A stretch of 13,070 nt of DNA, taken from the NCBI GenBank assembly GCA_031548675.1, contig JAVBQU010000003.1, positions 1 to 13,070 of the forward strand. Reading direction: 5' to 3'. Made by a program: the position numbers and the translations under genes. Source of the DNA: JAVBQU01 sp031548675 (GTDB lineage Bacteria; Bacteroidota; Bacteroidia; Bacteroidales; P3). Under the pieces are notes generated by a model. It saw only the letters and a list, made by a program, of their open reading frames with translations, was not told where the DNA came from and made no database searches. Positions 1 to 5,957 of the stretch are shown here, piece after piece (the first letter of the stretch is position 1; each line of letters opens with the position of its first letter).

Positions 1-914
1 GTATATTCTTTACTGTCGATGCCACAACTATCCAAAACATTAGGGTCTACCATTCCGCAGCCTAATATCTCTACCCAGCCGGTTCCCTTGCAAATGTTAC
101 AGCCTTCTCCTCCGCAGATATTACATGAGATATCCATTTCTGCCGATGGTTCTGTAAAAGGGAAATAAGAGGGACGCAAGCGGATTTTGGTTTTTTCGCC
201 GAACATTTCTTTGGAGAAATACAAAAGCGTTTGCTTTAAATCGGCAAAAGATACTTGTTTATCAATATATAAACCTTCTACTTGGTGAAAAATGCAATGT
301 GCCCGAGCCGAAATAGCTTCGTTGCGGAATACACGTCCGGGAGCAATAATACGGATAGGCGGTTTTTGTGTTTCCATTGTACGAACTTGTACTGATGAAG
401 TATGGGTACGAAGTACAATATTTTTTAAAGGGTCTTCGTGGTTTTCAATAAAAAATGTATCCTGCATATCGCGAGCCGGATGTTCTGCCGGAAAATTTAA
501 TGCCGAAAAATTATGAAAGTCATCTTCTATTTCCGGACCTAAAACAACGGTAAATCCTAATTTTGAGAATATTTCGTTGATTTCATTGCGGACTATTGAA
601 AGCGGATGGCGGCTTCCTAATTCCGAAAAATCGGCGGGCATACTCAAATCAATACCTGAACTTGCACTTTGAGTTTGGCTTTCAAGTACTTCCTTTATTT
701 CATCTATTTTTTGCTGAACACTATTTTTTAAATTATTGAGCAATTGCCCTGTTTCTTTTTTTTGCTCGTTGGCAATGGTTTTAAACTCTTCGAAAAGTTC
801 GGCCAAATGCCCTTTTTTTCCCAAGTATTGAATCCGGAATTGTTCCAGTTCATCTGCTTTTTGAGTAGAAAATCCGGCTATATTATTAAGTAGTTGATTT
901 ATTTTTTCTTTCAT
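1..914 (-). CDS. pheS: Phenylalanine--tRNA ligase alpha subunit, 3' end cut off by window edge
   Basis: Catalytic alpha subunit of the cytoplasmic alpha2-beta2 phenylalanyl-tRNA synthetase, which charges tRNA-Phe using ATP. I translated the open frame from the ATG at 914-912 to the left edge: 304 codons with no stop. The first ~85 residues are the charged coiled-coil arm that contacts tRNA. The class II core follows, with motif 2 around residues 194-215 (GRVFRNE, then a His and FHQVEG) and the start of motif 3 region (VEILGCGMVDPNV, 281-293). Bacteroidetes PheS proteins are about 340 residues, so roughly 35 are missing. Four cysteines (264, 267, 272, 275) form a CxxC-x4-CxxC loop seen in Bacteroidetes homologues. 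The gene lies 125 bp downstream of the cyclophilin gene in the same direction, with no clear own promoter, so it may be co-transcribed. Confidence 0.97.
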   Translation of the reverse strand, partial: MKEKINQLLNNIAGFSTQKADELEQFRIQYLGKKGHLAELFEEFKTIANEQKKETGQLLNNLKNSVQQKIDEIKEVLESQTQSASSGIDLSMPADFSELGSRHPLSIVRNEINEIFSKLGFTVVLGPEIEDDFHNFSALNFPAEHPARDMQDTFFIENHEDPLKNIVLRTHTSSVQVRTMETQKPPIRIIAPGRVFRNEAISARAHCIFHQVEGLYIDKQVSFADLKQTLLYFSKEMFGEKTKIRLRPSYFPFTEPSAEMDISCNICGGEGCNICKGTGWVEILGCGMVDPNVLDSCGIDSKEY

Positions 915-944
915 AATGTGTTTAATTTCAAGATTTTTTTGTTG

Positions 945-981
945 CACTGAGGACACTGAGGATTCACAGAGAACCACAGAG
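945..981. repeat. Short degenerate tandem repeat (CACTGAGGA / CACAGAG units)
   Basis: Four successive units start at 945, 954, 965 and 975. They read CACTGAGGA, CACTGAGGATT, CACAGAGAAC and CACAGAG. On the minus strand, the direction of the flanking genes, this becomes CTCTGTGG..CTCTGTG..CCTCAGTG..CCTCAGTG. Similar CTCTGTG-type intergenic words occur in many unrelated bacterial genomes, to my recollection, with no settled function. The element fills the middle of the gap between the cyclophilin gene and pheS and lies in no reading frame I can support. The 1000-1025 stretch just beyond it (CTTGTCTACTGGTATCTTGTATC-like wording) is also loosely repetitive. Confidence 0.6.
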
Positions 982-1039
982 TTTATTTCGTCTACCTGTT
1001 AACTTGTCTACTGGTATCTTGTATCAAAAAAGTTAATAG

Positions 1040-1735
1040 TTATTTTATAATCGTTACTTTTAAAATCCTAACATCCTCAATAGGTCTGTCTCCGGGTGCA
1101 GTTTTTACCGCAGCTATTTTATCAATCACATCCAAACCTTCTGTTACTTCGCCAAAAATAGTATAGCTTCCGTCCAGCCATGGCGTTCCTCCAATAGTTT
1201 TGTAAGCGTCTATTTGTTGAGGGCTTAATTTAATTCCTCTTGCTGCTGCCATTTGCAATTCGCTATCGGTAAGTTTTTTACCTTGTACAATATAAAACTG
1301 GCAGGAAGAAGATGCTTTTTGCGGATTCATAGCATCGCCTGTGCGGGCTGCGGCTAAAACCCCTTTCTTATGAAAAAAGTTACTATCAAATTCGGCAGGA
1401 ATAGTATAATCTAAACCTCCATTACCCAATTGTTGTCCAGCAGCCGCATGTTTAGATTGCGGGTCGCCGCCTTGAATCATAAAATCTTTAATAACACGAT
1501 GAAATAATAAGCTATCATAGAAATTTTCTTTTACTAATTTCACAAAATTATCCCGATGCAAAGGTGTTTCATTATACAGTTCAATGGTCATATCCCCCAT
1601 AGGCGTCTGCATCAGAACTTTAATTCGTTTTTCTTGATTCATATTTTTAGTTTTGGAATTGCTTTGAAAAATAGAAGTGCACTGTACGCAAAGTAAAACA
1701 GTTATTGCACCTAATATGAAATTACGTATGTTCAT
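1040..1735 (-). CDS. Cyclophilin-type peptidyl-prolyl cis-trans isomerase, exported, possibly a lipoprotein
   Basis: Catalyses cis-trans isomerisation of X-Pro bonds; the export signal suggests it folds proteins in the periplasm or at a membrane. Residues 1-19 are a short hydrophobic signal ending in Cys19 (LLCVQC). This is a poor lipobox by the usual rules, so lipidation is uncertain. The cyclophilin domain spans about 37-231. It carries the active-site block FHRVIKDFMIQGGD (Arg80, Gln88), QF at 146-147, and Trp186 in PWLDG, the position of human CypA Trp121. The insert at 151-180 is typical of Bacteroidetes members. The ATG at 1735 fits the TATCTTTG promoter box 38 bp upstream; a start at Met32 would give a cytoplasmic form but leave the hydrophobic segment unexplained. 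It is transcribed away from the lipoprotein gene at 1855 and towards pheS. Confidence 0.93.
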   Translation of the reverse strand: MNIRNFILGAITVLLCVQCTSIFQSNSKTKNMNQEKRIKVLMQTPMGDMTIELYNETPLHRDNFVKLVKENFYDSLLFHRVIKDFMIQGGDPQSKHAAAGQQLGNGGLDYTIPAEFDSNFFHKKGVLAAARTGDAMNPQKASSSCQFYIVQGKKLTDSELQMAAARGIKLSPQQIDAYKTIGGTPWLDGSYTIFGEVTEGLDVIDKIAAVKTAPGDRPIEDVRILKVTIIK

Positions 1736-1772
1736 GTGATTTAACTTATAGCGTATTGAAAAAAATAAAGAG

Positions 1773-1780
1773 CAAAGATA
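1773..1780 (-). promoter_or_regulatory. Bacteroidetes-type -7 box (TATCTTTG) for the cyclophilin gene
   Basis: The minus strand reads TATCTTTG, a perfect match to the Bacteroidetes primary sigma consensus TAnnTTTG. It lies 38 bp before the ATG at 1735. No clear -33 TTTG is seen at the right distance, so the assignment rests on the -7 box and its position. Confidence 0.55.
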
Positions 1781-1801
1781 CGAAAAGCAAATATTTTTTT
1801 A

Positions 1802-1809
1802 TATCTTTG
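1802..1809 (+). promoter_or_regulatory. Bacteroidetes-type -7 box (TATCTTTG) for the small lipoprotein gene
   Basis: The plus strand reads TATCTTTG, 46 bp before the ATG at 1855. With the minus-strand box at 1773-1780 it forms a back-to-back divergent pair only 21 bp apart. The two polymerases' footprints would overlap, so the two transcripts may compete. A -33 element is not obvious. Confidence 0.55.
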
Positions 1810-1854
1810 CTAATTGCAAAAATAGGCATTATACAGTAAATAATAAAGAAGTTT

Positions 1855-2214
1855 ATGAAAAAAATAACAGCAAAGTTTTGGAGCATTGTTATTTGTGTTT
1901 TTGTAGTTGCAGCTATTGTTTCGTGTAAAGAAGATACAGAATGCGAAGCCGTTATAAAAGTAACTACTTTTGCTAATAAGGCAGTTCCCAATGCCAAAGT
2001 AAAATTATACTTGGAAGATAAAAACGGGGAGCAAGATGTGAGAGCAACCGGAACTACTGATGGGTCTGGTACTTTTAAAACTACATTTCCCTTGGAGATG
2101 GTATTAAGCATAGAAGCCAAAGATTCATTAAATACTGCTTTGGGTACTATCAAGCTGGAATCCGGAAAAACAGTGAAATCAACGGTATACATGCAGCCCA
2201 ATGATTTGAACTAA
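1855..2214 (+). CDS. Small Ig-like (Cna-B/carboxypeptidase-regulatory-like) lipoprotein
   Basis: 119-residue predicted lipoprotein of unknown specific function. Residues 1-23 are a classic signal peptide (MKK, hydrophobic core, IVSC lipobox), so Cys24 would be lipidated and the protein anchored to a membrane. The mature part (about 30-115) has the alternating beta pattern of a small beta-sandwich: AVPNAKVKLYLED, then TGTTDGSGTFKTTFP, then a final TVKSTVYM strand. The N-A-KV-L-Y followed by T-D-GxGxF wording is typical of prealbumin-like/Cna-B domains found in Bacteroidetes surface proteins. It probably shares a transcript with the zinc-ribbon gene 54 bp downstream. The fold is inferred from pattern only; no enzyme motif is visible. 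Confidence 0.8.
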   Translation: MKKITAKFWSIVICVFVVAAIVSCKEDTECEAVIKVTTFANKAVPNAKVKLYLEDKNGEQDVRATGTTDGSGTFKTTFPLEMVLSIEAKDSLNTALGTIKLESGKTVKSTVYMQPNDLN

Positions 2215-2268
2215 CATTCTCTCTGCATAATTGTTTCTATTGTCATTCAATAATATAATCTTGTAAAT

Positions 2269-2535
2269 ATGGAAAAGGAAAATAAATTCTGCCAAAGCTG
2301 CGGAATGCCTATGGATAAAGATCCTCAACATGGAGGAACCAATAATGATGGTTCTAAAAATGAAAAGTATTGCAGCTATTGCTATCAAAATGGCGATTTT
2401 ACTTTTAAGGGAACAGCCAAAGAAATGCAGGCTTTTTGCAAAGCTAAAATGCGTGAAATGGGTATGTCCAGATTTACAGCATGGTTATTTACCTTAAACA
2501 TTCCTAAATTGGAACGGTGGAAAACTGTAAAATAA
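2269..2535 (+). CDS. Small zinc-ribbon domain protein
   Basis: 88-residue cytoplasmic protein. The N-terminal half is a zinc ribbon: Cys8 and Cys11 in CQSCGMPM, and Cys35 and Cys38 in YCSYCYQNG, with the conserved GTNNDGSKNEKYC segment between. This matches the Pfam 'putative zinc ribbon' family (Zn_ribbon_2 type) known from many bacteria and archaea as short stand-alone proteins or fused to other domains. The C-terminal half (46-88) is predicted helical and includes the KEMQAFCKAKMREMG segment common in Bacteroidales members. The function is unknown; nucleic-acid or protein binding is only a guess. It lies 54 bp after the lipoprotein gene with no intervening terminator, and is followed 10 bp after its stop by a hairpin terminator. 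Confidence 0.88.
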   Translation: MEKENKFCQSCGMPMDKDPQHGGTNNDGSKNEKYCSYCYQNGDFTFKGTAKEMQAFCKAKMREMGMSRFTAWLFTLNIPKLERWKTVK

Positions 2536-2545
2536 TATTTCAATA

Positions 2546-2580
2546 GGTGCTTTGTTTCTCAATAAAGCACCTTATTTTTG
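2546..2580 (+). terminator. Rho-independent terminator after the zinc-ribbon gene
   Basis: GGTGCTTT (2546-2553) pairs with AAAGCACC (2564-2571): an 8-bp stem with a 10-nt loop, followed by TTATTTTTG. It closes the lipoprotein/zinc-ribbon transcript. Its tail and loop also contain the promoter elements of the next gene. Confidence 0.8.
2551..2580 (+). promoter_or_regulatory. Promoter of the phosphofructokinase gene, nested in the preceding terminator
   Basis: TATTTTTG at 2573-2580 matches the TAnnTTTG -7 consensus, and TTTG at 2551-2554 is placed 18 bp upstream, close to the usual Bacteroidetes -33 spacing. The start codon is at 2618, giving a leader of about 30 nt. This is the only promoter in the window for which I see both elements. 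Confidence 0.6.
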
Positions 2581-2617
2581 TATATAACCAAAACTAAATT
2601 ATTACAAATCAATTAAA

Positions 2618-3850
2618 ATGGAAAAAGCAATTGCAATTTTAACAGGTGGTGGTCCCGCTCCGGGAATGAATACAGTAGTAGGTTCTGTAGCCAAAGTTTT
2701 TTTAAGAAACGGGTATAAAGTAATCGGCTTGCACTCGGGCTATACCGGTTTATTTTCAAATAATCCTAAAGTAGAAATTATTACTTGGGAAAAGGCTGAC
2801 GAAATTTTCAATAGGGGAGGTTCTTTCCTAAAAATGAGTCGTTTCAAACCTTCTCAAGAAGACTTTGCAAATAATTTTAACCTTAGTTTTTTTACGGATA
2901 ATCATATTAAATTATTGGTTACCGTAGGTGGAGACGATACGGCATCTACTGCCAATAGAATTGCTAACTTTTTACAGGAAAAAAATTATCCGATTGCCAA
3001 TATCCATGTTCCTAAAACGATAGATAACGACTTGCCTCTGCCTCCGGGTTCACCCACTTTCGGCTACCAATCGGCAAAAGCTATGGGAACTGTAATTGGT
3101 ACAACCATCTATGAAGATGCCCGTACCAGCGAAAACTGGTTTATTGCTTGTGCTATGGGGCGTTCGGCAGGGCATTTAGCTTTTGGTATCGGAGCAGCCT
3201 GCCACTATCCGATGATAATTATACCTGAAATGTTTAACAAAACACAGATTACGGTTGAGAAAATTGTAAGTTTGGTTATTTCCTCTGTAATAAAACGTAA
3301 GATTTTAGATATTCCTTATGGTGCGGCTATGATTTCGGAAGGCGTTTTCCATGAATTGGATGATGCGGAAATAGCAAAATCGGGAGTACATTTTACCTAC
3401 GACGATCATGGGCATCCGGAATTAGGAAAAGTTTCCAAAGCACATATTTTTAGCGAAATGCTCGATCATCGAATCAGCGAGTTGAAATTAAAAGTAAAAT
3501 GCCGTCCGGTTGAACTAGGTTATGAAATGAGATGCCATACTCCGATAGCTTTTGACTTAATGTATTGTACTTTATTAGGAACGGGCGTATATAATTTGTT
3601 TGCTGAAGGCAAAACCGGCTGTATGGTATATGTAAATCCAGAAGGAGAGGTTTCTCCTTTGTATTTGAAAGATTTACAAAATAAAGAAACCGGTAAAATT
3701 CCTCCTCGTGAGGTTGATGTAAAGAGTAATAAAGTTCAGTCTGTTATTAATAATATATTACATTTTATTACTCCAGAGGATTATACCGAAGCTAAAAAAT
3801 ATGTTGCAAATCCGGAAGAGTATGACTTCAAGAAAATTTTGAATTGGTAA
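2618..3850 (+). CDS. Pyrophosphate-type 6-phosphofructokinase
   Basis: Interconverts fructose 6-phosphate and fructose 1,6-bisphosphate in the cytoplasm. PPi as phosphoryl donor makes the step reversible, so it can serve glycolysis and gluconeogenesis. The 410-residue protein has the family blocks in order: GGGPAPGMN (10-18), GGDDT (104-108), PKTIDND (132-138) and MGRSAGHLA (180-188). Two residues separate donor types. Asp107 replaces the glycine of the ATP-enzyme GGDGS motif, and Lys133 replaces the glycine of GTIDND; both point to PPi rather than ATP. Asp136 is the expected catalytic base. The length fits the ~400-420-residue bacterial PPi group. It is a single-gene transcript with its own promoter at 2551-2580, ending at the shared terminator at 3867-3906. 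Donor use is inferred from these residues. Confidence 0.95.
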   Translation: MEKAIAILTGGGPAPGMNTVVGSVAKVFLRNGYKVIGLHSGYTGLFSNNPKVEIITWEKADEIFNRGGSFLKMSRFKPSQEDFANNFNLSFFTDNHIKLLVTVGGDDTASTANRIANFLQEKNYPIANIHVPKTIDNDLPLPPGSPTFGYQSAKAMGTVIGTTIYEDARTSENWFIACAMGRSAGHLAFGIGAACHYPMIIIPEMFNKTQITVEKIVSLVISSVIKRKILDIPYGAAMISEGVFHELDDAEIAKSGVHFTYDDHGHPELGKVSKAHIFSEMLDHRISELKLKVKCRPVELGYEMRCHTPIAFDLMYCTLLGTGVYNLFAEGKTGCMVYVNPEGEVSPLYLKDLQNKETGKIPPREVDVKSNKVQSVINNILHFITPEDYTEAKKYVANPEEYDFKKILNW

Positions 3851-3866
3851 TCTTTCGATGCCTGCG

Positions 3867-3906
3867 AAAAAAAATAAGGCTGTTCATTGAACAGCCTTAT
3901 TTTTTT
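3867..3906. terminator. Bidirectional terminator between phosphofructokinase and dnaA
   Basis: AAGGCTGTTC (3876-3885) and GAACAGCCTT (3889-3898) form a perfect 10-bp stem with a 3-nt ATT centre. A/T tracts on both sides extend the pairing to about 17 bp and give a T-run in either direction. It serves the converging phosphofructokinase (+) and dnaA (-) genes. Confidence 0.92.
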
Positions 3907-3923
3907 GTATTTGTTGAAATCAA

Positions 3924-5363
3924 TTAATCTCTTGATTTTATTTTGCGTTCTATCTCTTCAACTTCTTGCTTAAAGCGTTTGTCGGTATCTATTAAATTAT
4001 TAATTGTTCTGCAAGCATGTAAAACTGTAGAGTGGTCTTTTTTCCCGCATTGGGTTCCAATAACTGCAAGAGAATTTTTAGTTAACCGTTTTGCAAAATA
4101 CATCGATAATTGGCGTGCTTGTACAATTTCCCTTGTGCGGGTCGGATGATTGATTTTATCATAAGGAACATGATAATAATCGCATACCATTTTTTGAATG
4201 TATTCTATAGATATTTCTTTGTCGTTAGTTTTGACAAATTTATCTATCATTTGTTTTGCCAATTCAATCGTAATATTCTTTTTATTTAATACGGATTGAG
4301 CCAGCAGTGTATTCATAATTCCTTCCAGCTCGCGAATATTGGTTGTAATATTATAGGCTATGTATTCTATAACATCGTTGGGCATTTCTACACCATTTGT
4401 ATATAGCTTTTGATGTAAAATAGCAATGCGTGTTTCAATAGAAGGAACTTGTAAATCTACGGTTAAACCCCATTTAAAACGAGATAATAAACGTGGTTCG
4501 ATACCGGAAAGTTCTGCAGGAGCTTTGTCTGAAGTTATAATCAACTGCTTGCCGCTTTGGTGCAAATCGTTGAATATTTGAAAGAACACATCTTGAGTTT
4601 TATCTTTTCCTGATAGATTATGGATATCATCCACAATCAACATATCAATCATTTGATAAAAATGTATGAAATCATTTTGTGTATGATTGCGGACAGAGTT
4701 TACAAATTGTTGTAAAAACTGCTCGCAGGTAACATATAATATGGTTTGGTCTGGATAATTGATTTTGGTTTGAATGCCAATTGCATGTGCTAAATGCGTT
4801 TTTCCTAAGCCTGTATTTCCATAAATAAACAAAGGATTGAAAGACGTACTGACCGGTTTGTCGGCTATAGAAAATCAGGCAGAACGAGCTAAGCGGTTGC
4901 AATCTCCTTCGATAAAATTATCGAAAGAATAGGTATCAATAAGCTGTGAATTAATTTTGAGCTTTTTTAGTCCGGGGATTACAAAAGGATTTGGGATATC
5001 TTGATTTTGAGAAATGGGCATATCAATAGGTTTATTATGTATTGCCGGCTTATTAGCGCTCGGTAAATTCACAATGGAAGGTGTTGACCCATATTCTGAT
5101 TTATCAACAATGACACTATATTCTATTCCTCCCTGTGTACCCAATTCTTTGGTAATGGCTTTTTTTAATAACTCACAATAATTTTCTTCTAACCATTCGT
5201 AAAAGAATACGCTAGGTACCTGTATAGTTAAGATGTTCCCTTCCAGTTTCAATGGTTTAATCGGTTCAAACCATGTTTTAAATCGGGATATATTATTTAG
5301 GTTGTCTTGTATAAACACTAAACATTTTTCCCAGATTGTTTTATAATTATTGCTCATAATCAA
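3924..5363 (-). pseudogene. dnaA: Chromosomal replication initiator DnaA, interrupted by an in-frame TGA
   Basis: DnaA binds oriC, forms an ATP filament, melts the DNA and loads the helicase. The frame from ATG 5363 to TAA 3924 is 480 codons including the stop, close to the family length, with every domain present. Domain I (about 1-90, WFEPIKPL) and a variable linker come first. The AAA+ domain begins near 150 with NFIEGDCNRLARSA. Walker A is GNTGLGKT (182-189), Walker B has Asp245-Asp246, and the helix-turn-helix domain ends with KKDHSTVLHACR (about 441-452). Codon 163 (4877-4875) is TGA, directly after RSA, where homologues have glycine (RSAG). One G-to-T change from GGA explains it. The reading frame is otherwise unbroken, with no ATG restart close behind it; only a TTG at 4832 lies near. 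It may be a recent null mutation, a sequencing error, or read-through. Confidence 0.93.
4875..4877 (-). other. In-frame TGA at the conserved DnaA glycine position
   Basis: The minus strand reads GCC TGA TTT: Ala162, stop, Phe164. The residues on either side keep the DnaA pattern (NRLARSA before, then SIADKP..TSFNPLFIYG), so the frame is correct and only this codon is abnormal. No other main gene in the window contains an internal TGA. Confidence 0.95.
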
Positions 5364-5401
5364 TAGAATAAAATAATATACCTATTTGTATTTCTTTTGT
5401 G

Positions 5402-5409
5402 CAAATTTA
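5402..5409 (-). promoter_or_regulatory. Candidate proximal dnaA promoter -7 box (TAAATTTG)
   Basis: The minus strand reads TAAATTTG, matching TAnnTTTG, 39 bp before the dnaA ATG at 5363. This is the same spacing as for the cyclophilin promoter. No -33 TTTG is seen, so this is a moderate call in AT-rich DNA. Confidence 0.45.
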
Positions 5410-5601
5410 TGTTGAGAAATTATAGTTCTTATCTGAAAAAAAAATTGTTTATTGTATAAAAAAGTATTATATACACTCTATGCCTATATTTTGTAACTTG
5501 CATTTTTTCCCTCGTTTTAAATCATTATAGTATTCTGAAATTAACAATCTTATCGTCTCAATACAATGATTTTTTTATGTAGAAAGTCTGATATTACGAA
5601 T

Positions 5602-5637
5602 ATCTTTTTGAAAATAAAAATTTATTTTCAAAAAGAT
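5602..5637. repeat. Perfect 17-bp inverted repeat in the dnaA upstream region
   Basis: ATCTTTTTGAAAATAAA (5602-5618) is exactly matched by TTTATTTTCAAAAAGAT (5621-5637), with only two bases at the centre. The arms contain just two G/C pairs each. No T-run follows on either strand outside the arms, so it is not an ordinary terminator. It could be a protein-binding site, a cruciform or unwinding element, or a leader hairpin in a long dnaA transcript. Confidence 0.85.
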
Positions 5638-5684
5638 CTGTTGTCACATAAATGTTTTACAATGCTATTTCAGTCCTACAATTG

Positions 5685-5692
5685 CAAAGATA
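5685..5692 (-). promoter_or_regulatory. Candidate distal promoter -7 box (TATCTTTG) reading towards dnaA
   Basis: The minus strand reads TATCTTTG, the same word as the boxes at 1773-1780 and 10501-10508. A transcript from here would start near 5679, run through the 5602-5637 inverted repeat and reach dnaA after a leader of about 315 nt. It could instead make a short RNA. No -33 TTTG is visible, but a dyad (5709-5725) covers that position. Confidence 0.4.
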
Positions 5693-5708
5693 GTAATAAT
5701 AGATATAG

Positions 5709-5725
5709 ATATGGTAATTCCATAT
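5709..5725. promoter_or_regulatory. Dyad ATATGG-TAATT-CCATAT, possible operator
   Basis: Six-base arms (5709-5714 and 5720-5725) are perfect inverted repeats around TAATT. The dyad lies 17-33 bp upstream of the minus-strand TATCTTTG box at 5685-5692, i.e. over its expected -33 region. This is a usual place for a repressor or activator site. The arms are short and AT-rich, so chance is possible. Confidence 0.35.
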
Positions 5726-5957
5726 AAATTCTATAATTTTGCAATTCAATTATATAATAATATAGTTATGCATGTCTTTGCAAAATAGCTTTATTCTTCA
5801 GAACTCGATAAGTTTATTTTAAATCGGTTTTGCTTCGGATACACTTTCTCAACTTCTGTTGCTTATAAGTGTTTATTATCTTAGTCTTAAAATTTTATTT
5901 TAGAATTAGTGCCACATTTTGTCAATTGGGTATGTGGTGCTATGAAATTATTACACT

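Larger units (their letters stand above)
5364..5957. other. 594-bp gene-free, strongly AT-rich region between dnaA and the MFS gene
   Basis: This stretch separates two divergently transcribed genes. I find no open frame with recognisable protein features, no tRNA-like cloverleaf and no transposase remnant. It holds a perfect 17-bp inverted repeat (5602-5637), a smaller dyad (5709-5725), and minus-strand -7-like boxes at 5402-5409 and 5685-5692. A plus-strand TAATTTTG (5734-5741) also matches the -7 pattern but lies over 200 bp from the MFS start. Its place beside dnaA made me look for an origin. I found no TTATNCACA DnaA boxes, so oriC is not supported by sequence. Confidence 0.7.

Noticed and set aside
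945..981. CRISPR array
   Set aside because: Units are 7-11 bases, imperfect and without spacers; no cas genes nearby.
1746..2201. 151-residue minus-strand reading frame
   Set aside because: It is the antisense shadow of the lipoprotein gene, whose signal peptide, lipobox and promoter are clear.
2256..2263. Promoter TAATCTTG before the zinc-ribbon gene
   Set aside because: One mismatch to the consensus and only 5 bp from the start codon, which would make the message leaderless; co-transcription with the lipoprotein gene is simpler.
4875..4877. Genome-wide UGA-to-glycine reassignment
   Set aside because: About ten other genes read through fully without a single internal TGA, so reassignment is not supported here; kept only as a low-interest check.
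4875..4877. Selenocysteine at the TGA
   Set aside because: The family position is glycine, not cysteine, and DnaA is not a known selenoprotein.
3924..5363. Two separate genes, or a frameshift, in dnaA
   Set aside because: Both parts are in the same frame and together give one continuous DnaA; only one codon is abnormal. The downstream part has no ATG nearby, only TTG at 4832, and would lack domain I.
5364..5957. oriC next to dnaA
   Set aside because: No TTATNCACA-type DnaA boxes on either strand even allowing one mismatch; only AT-richness and location support it.
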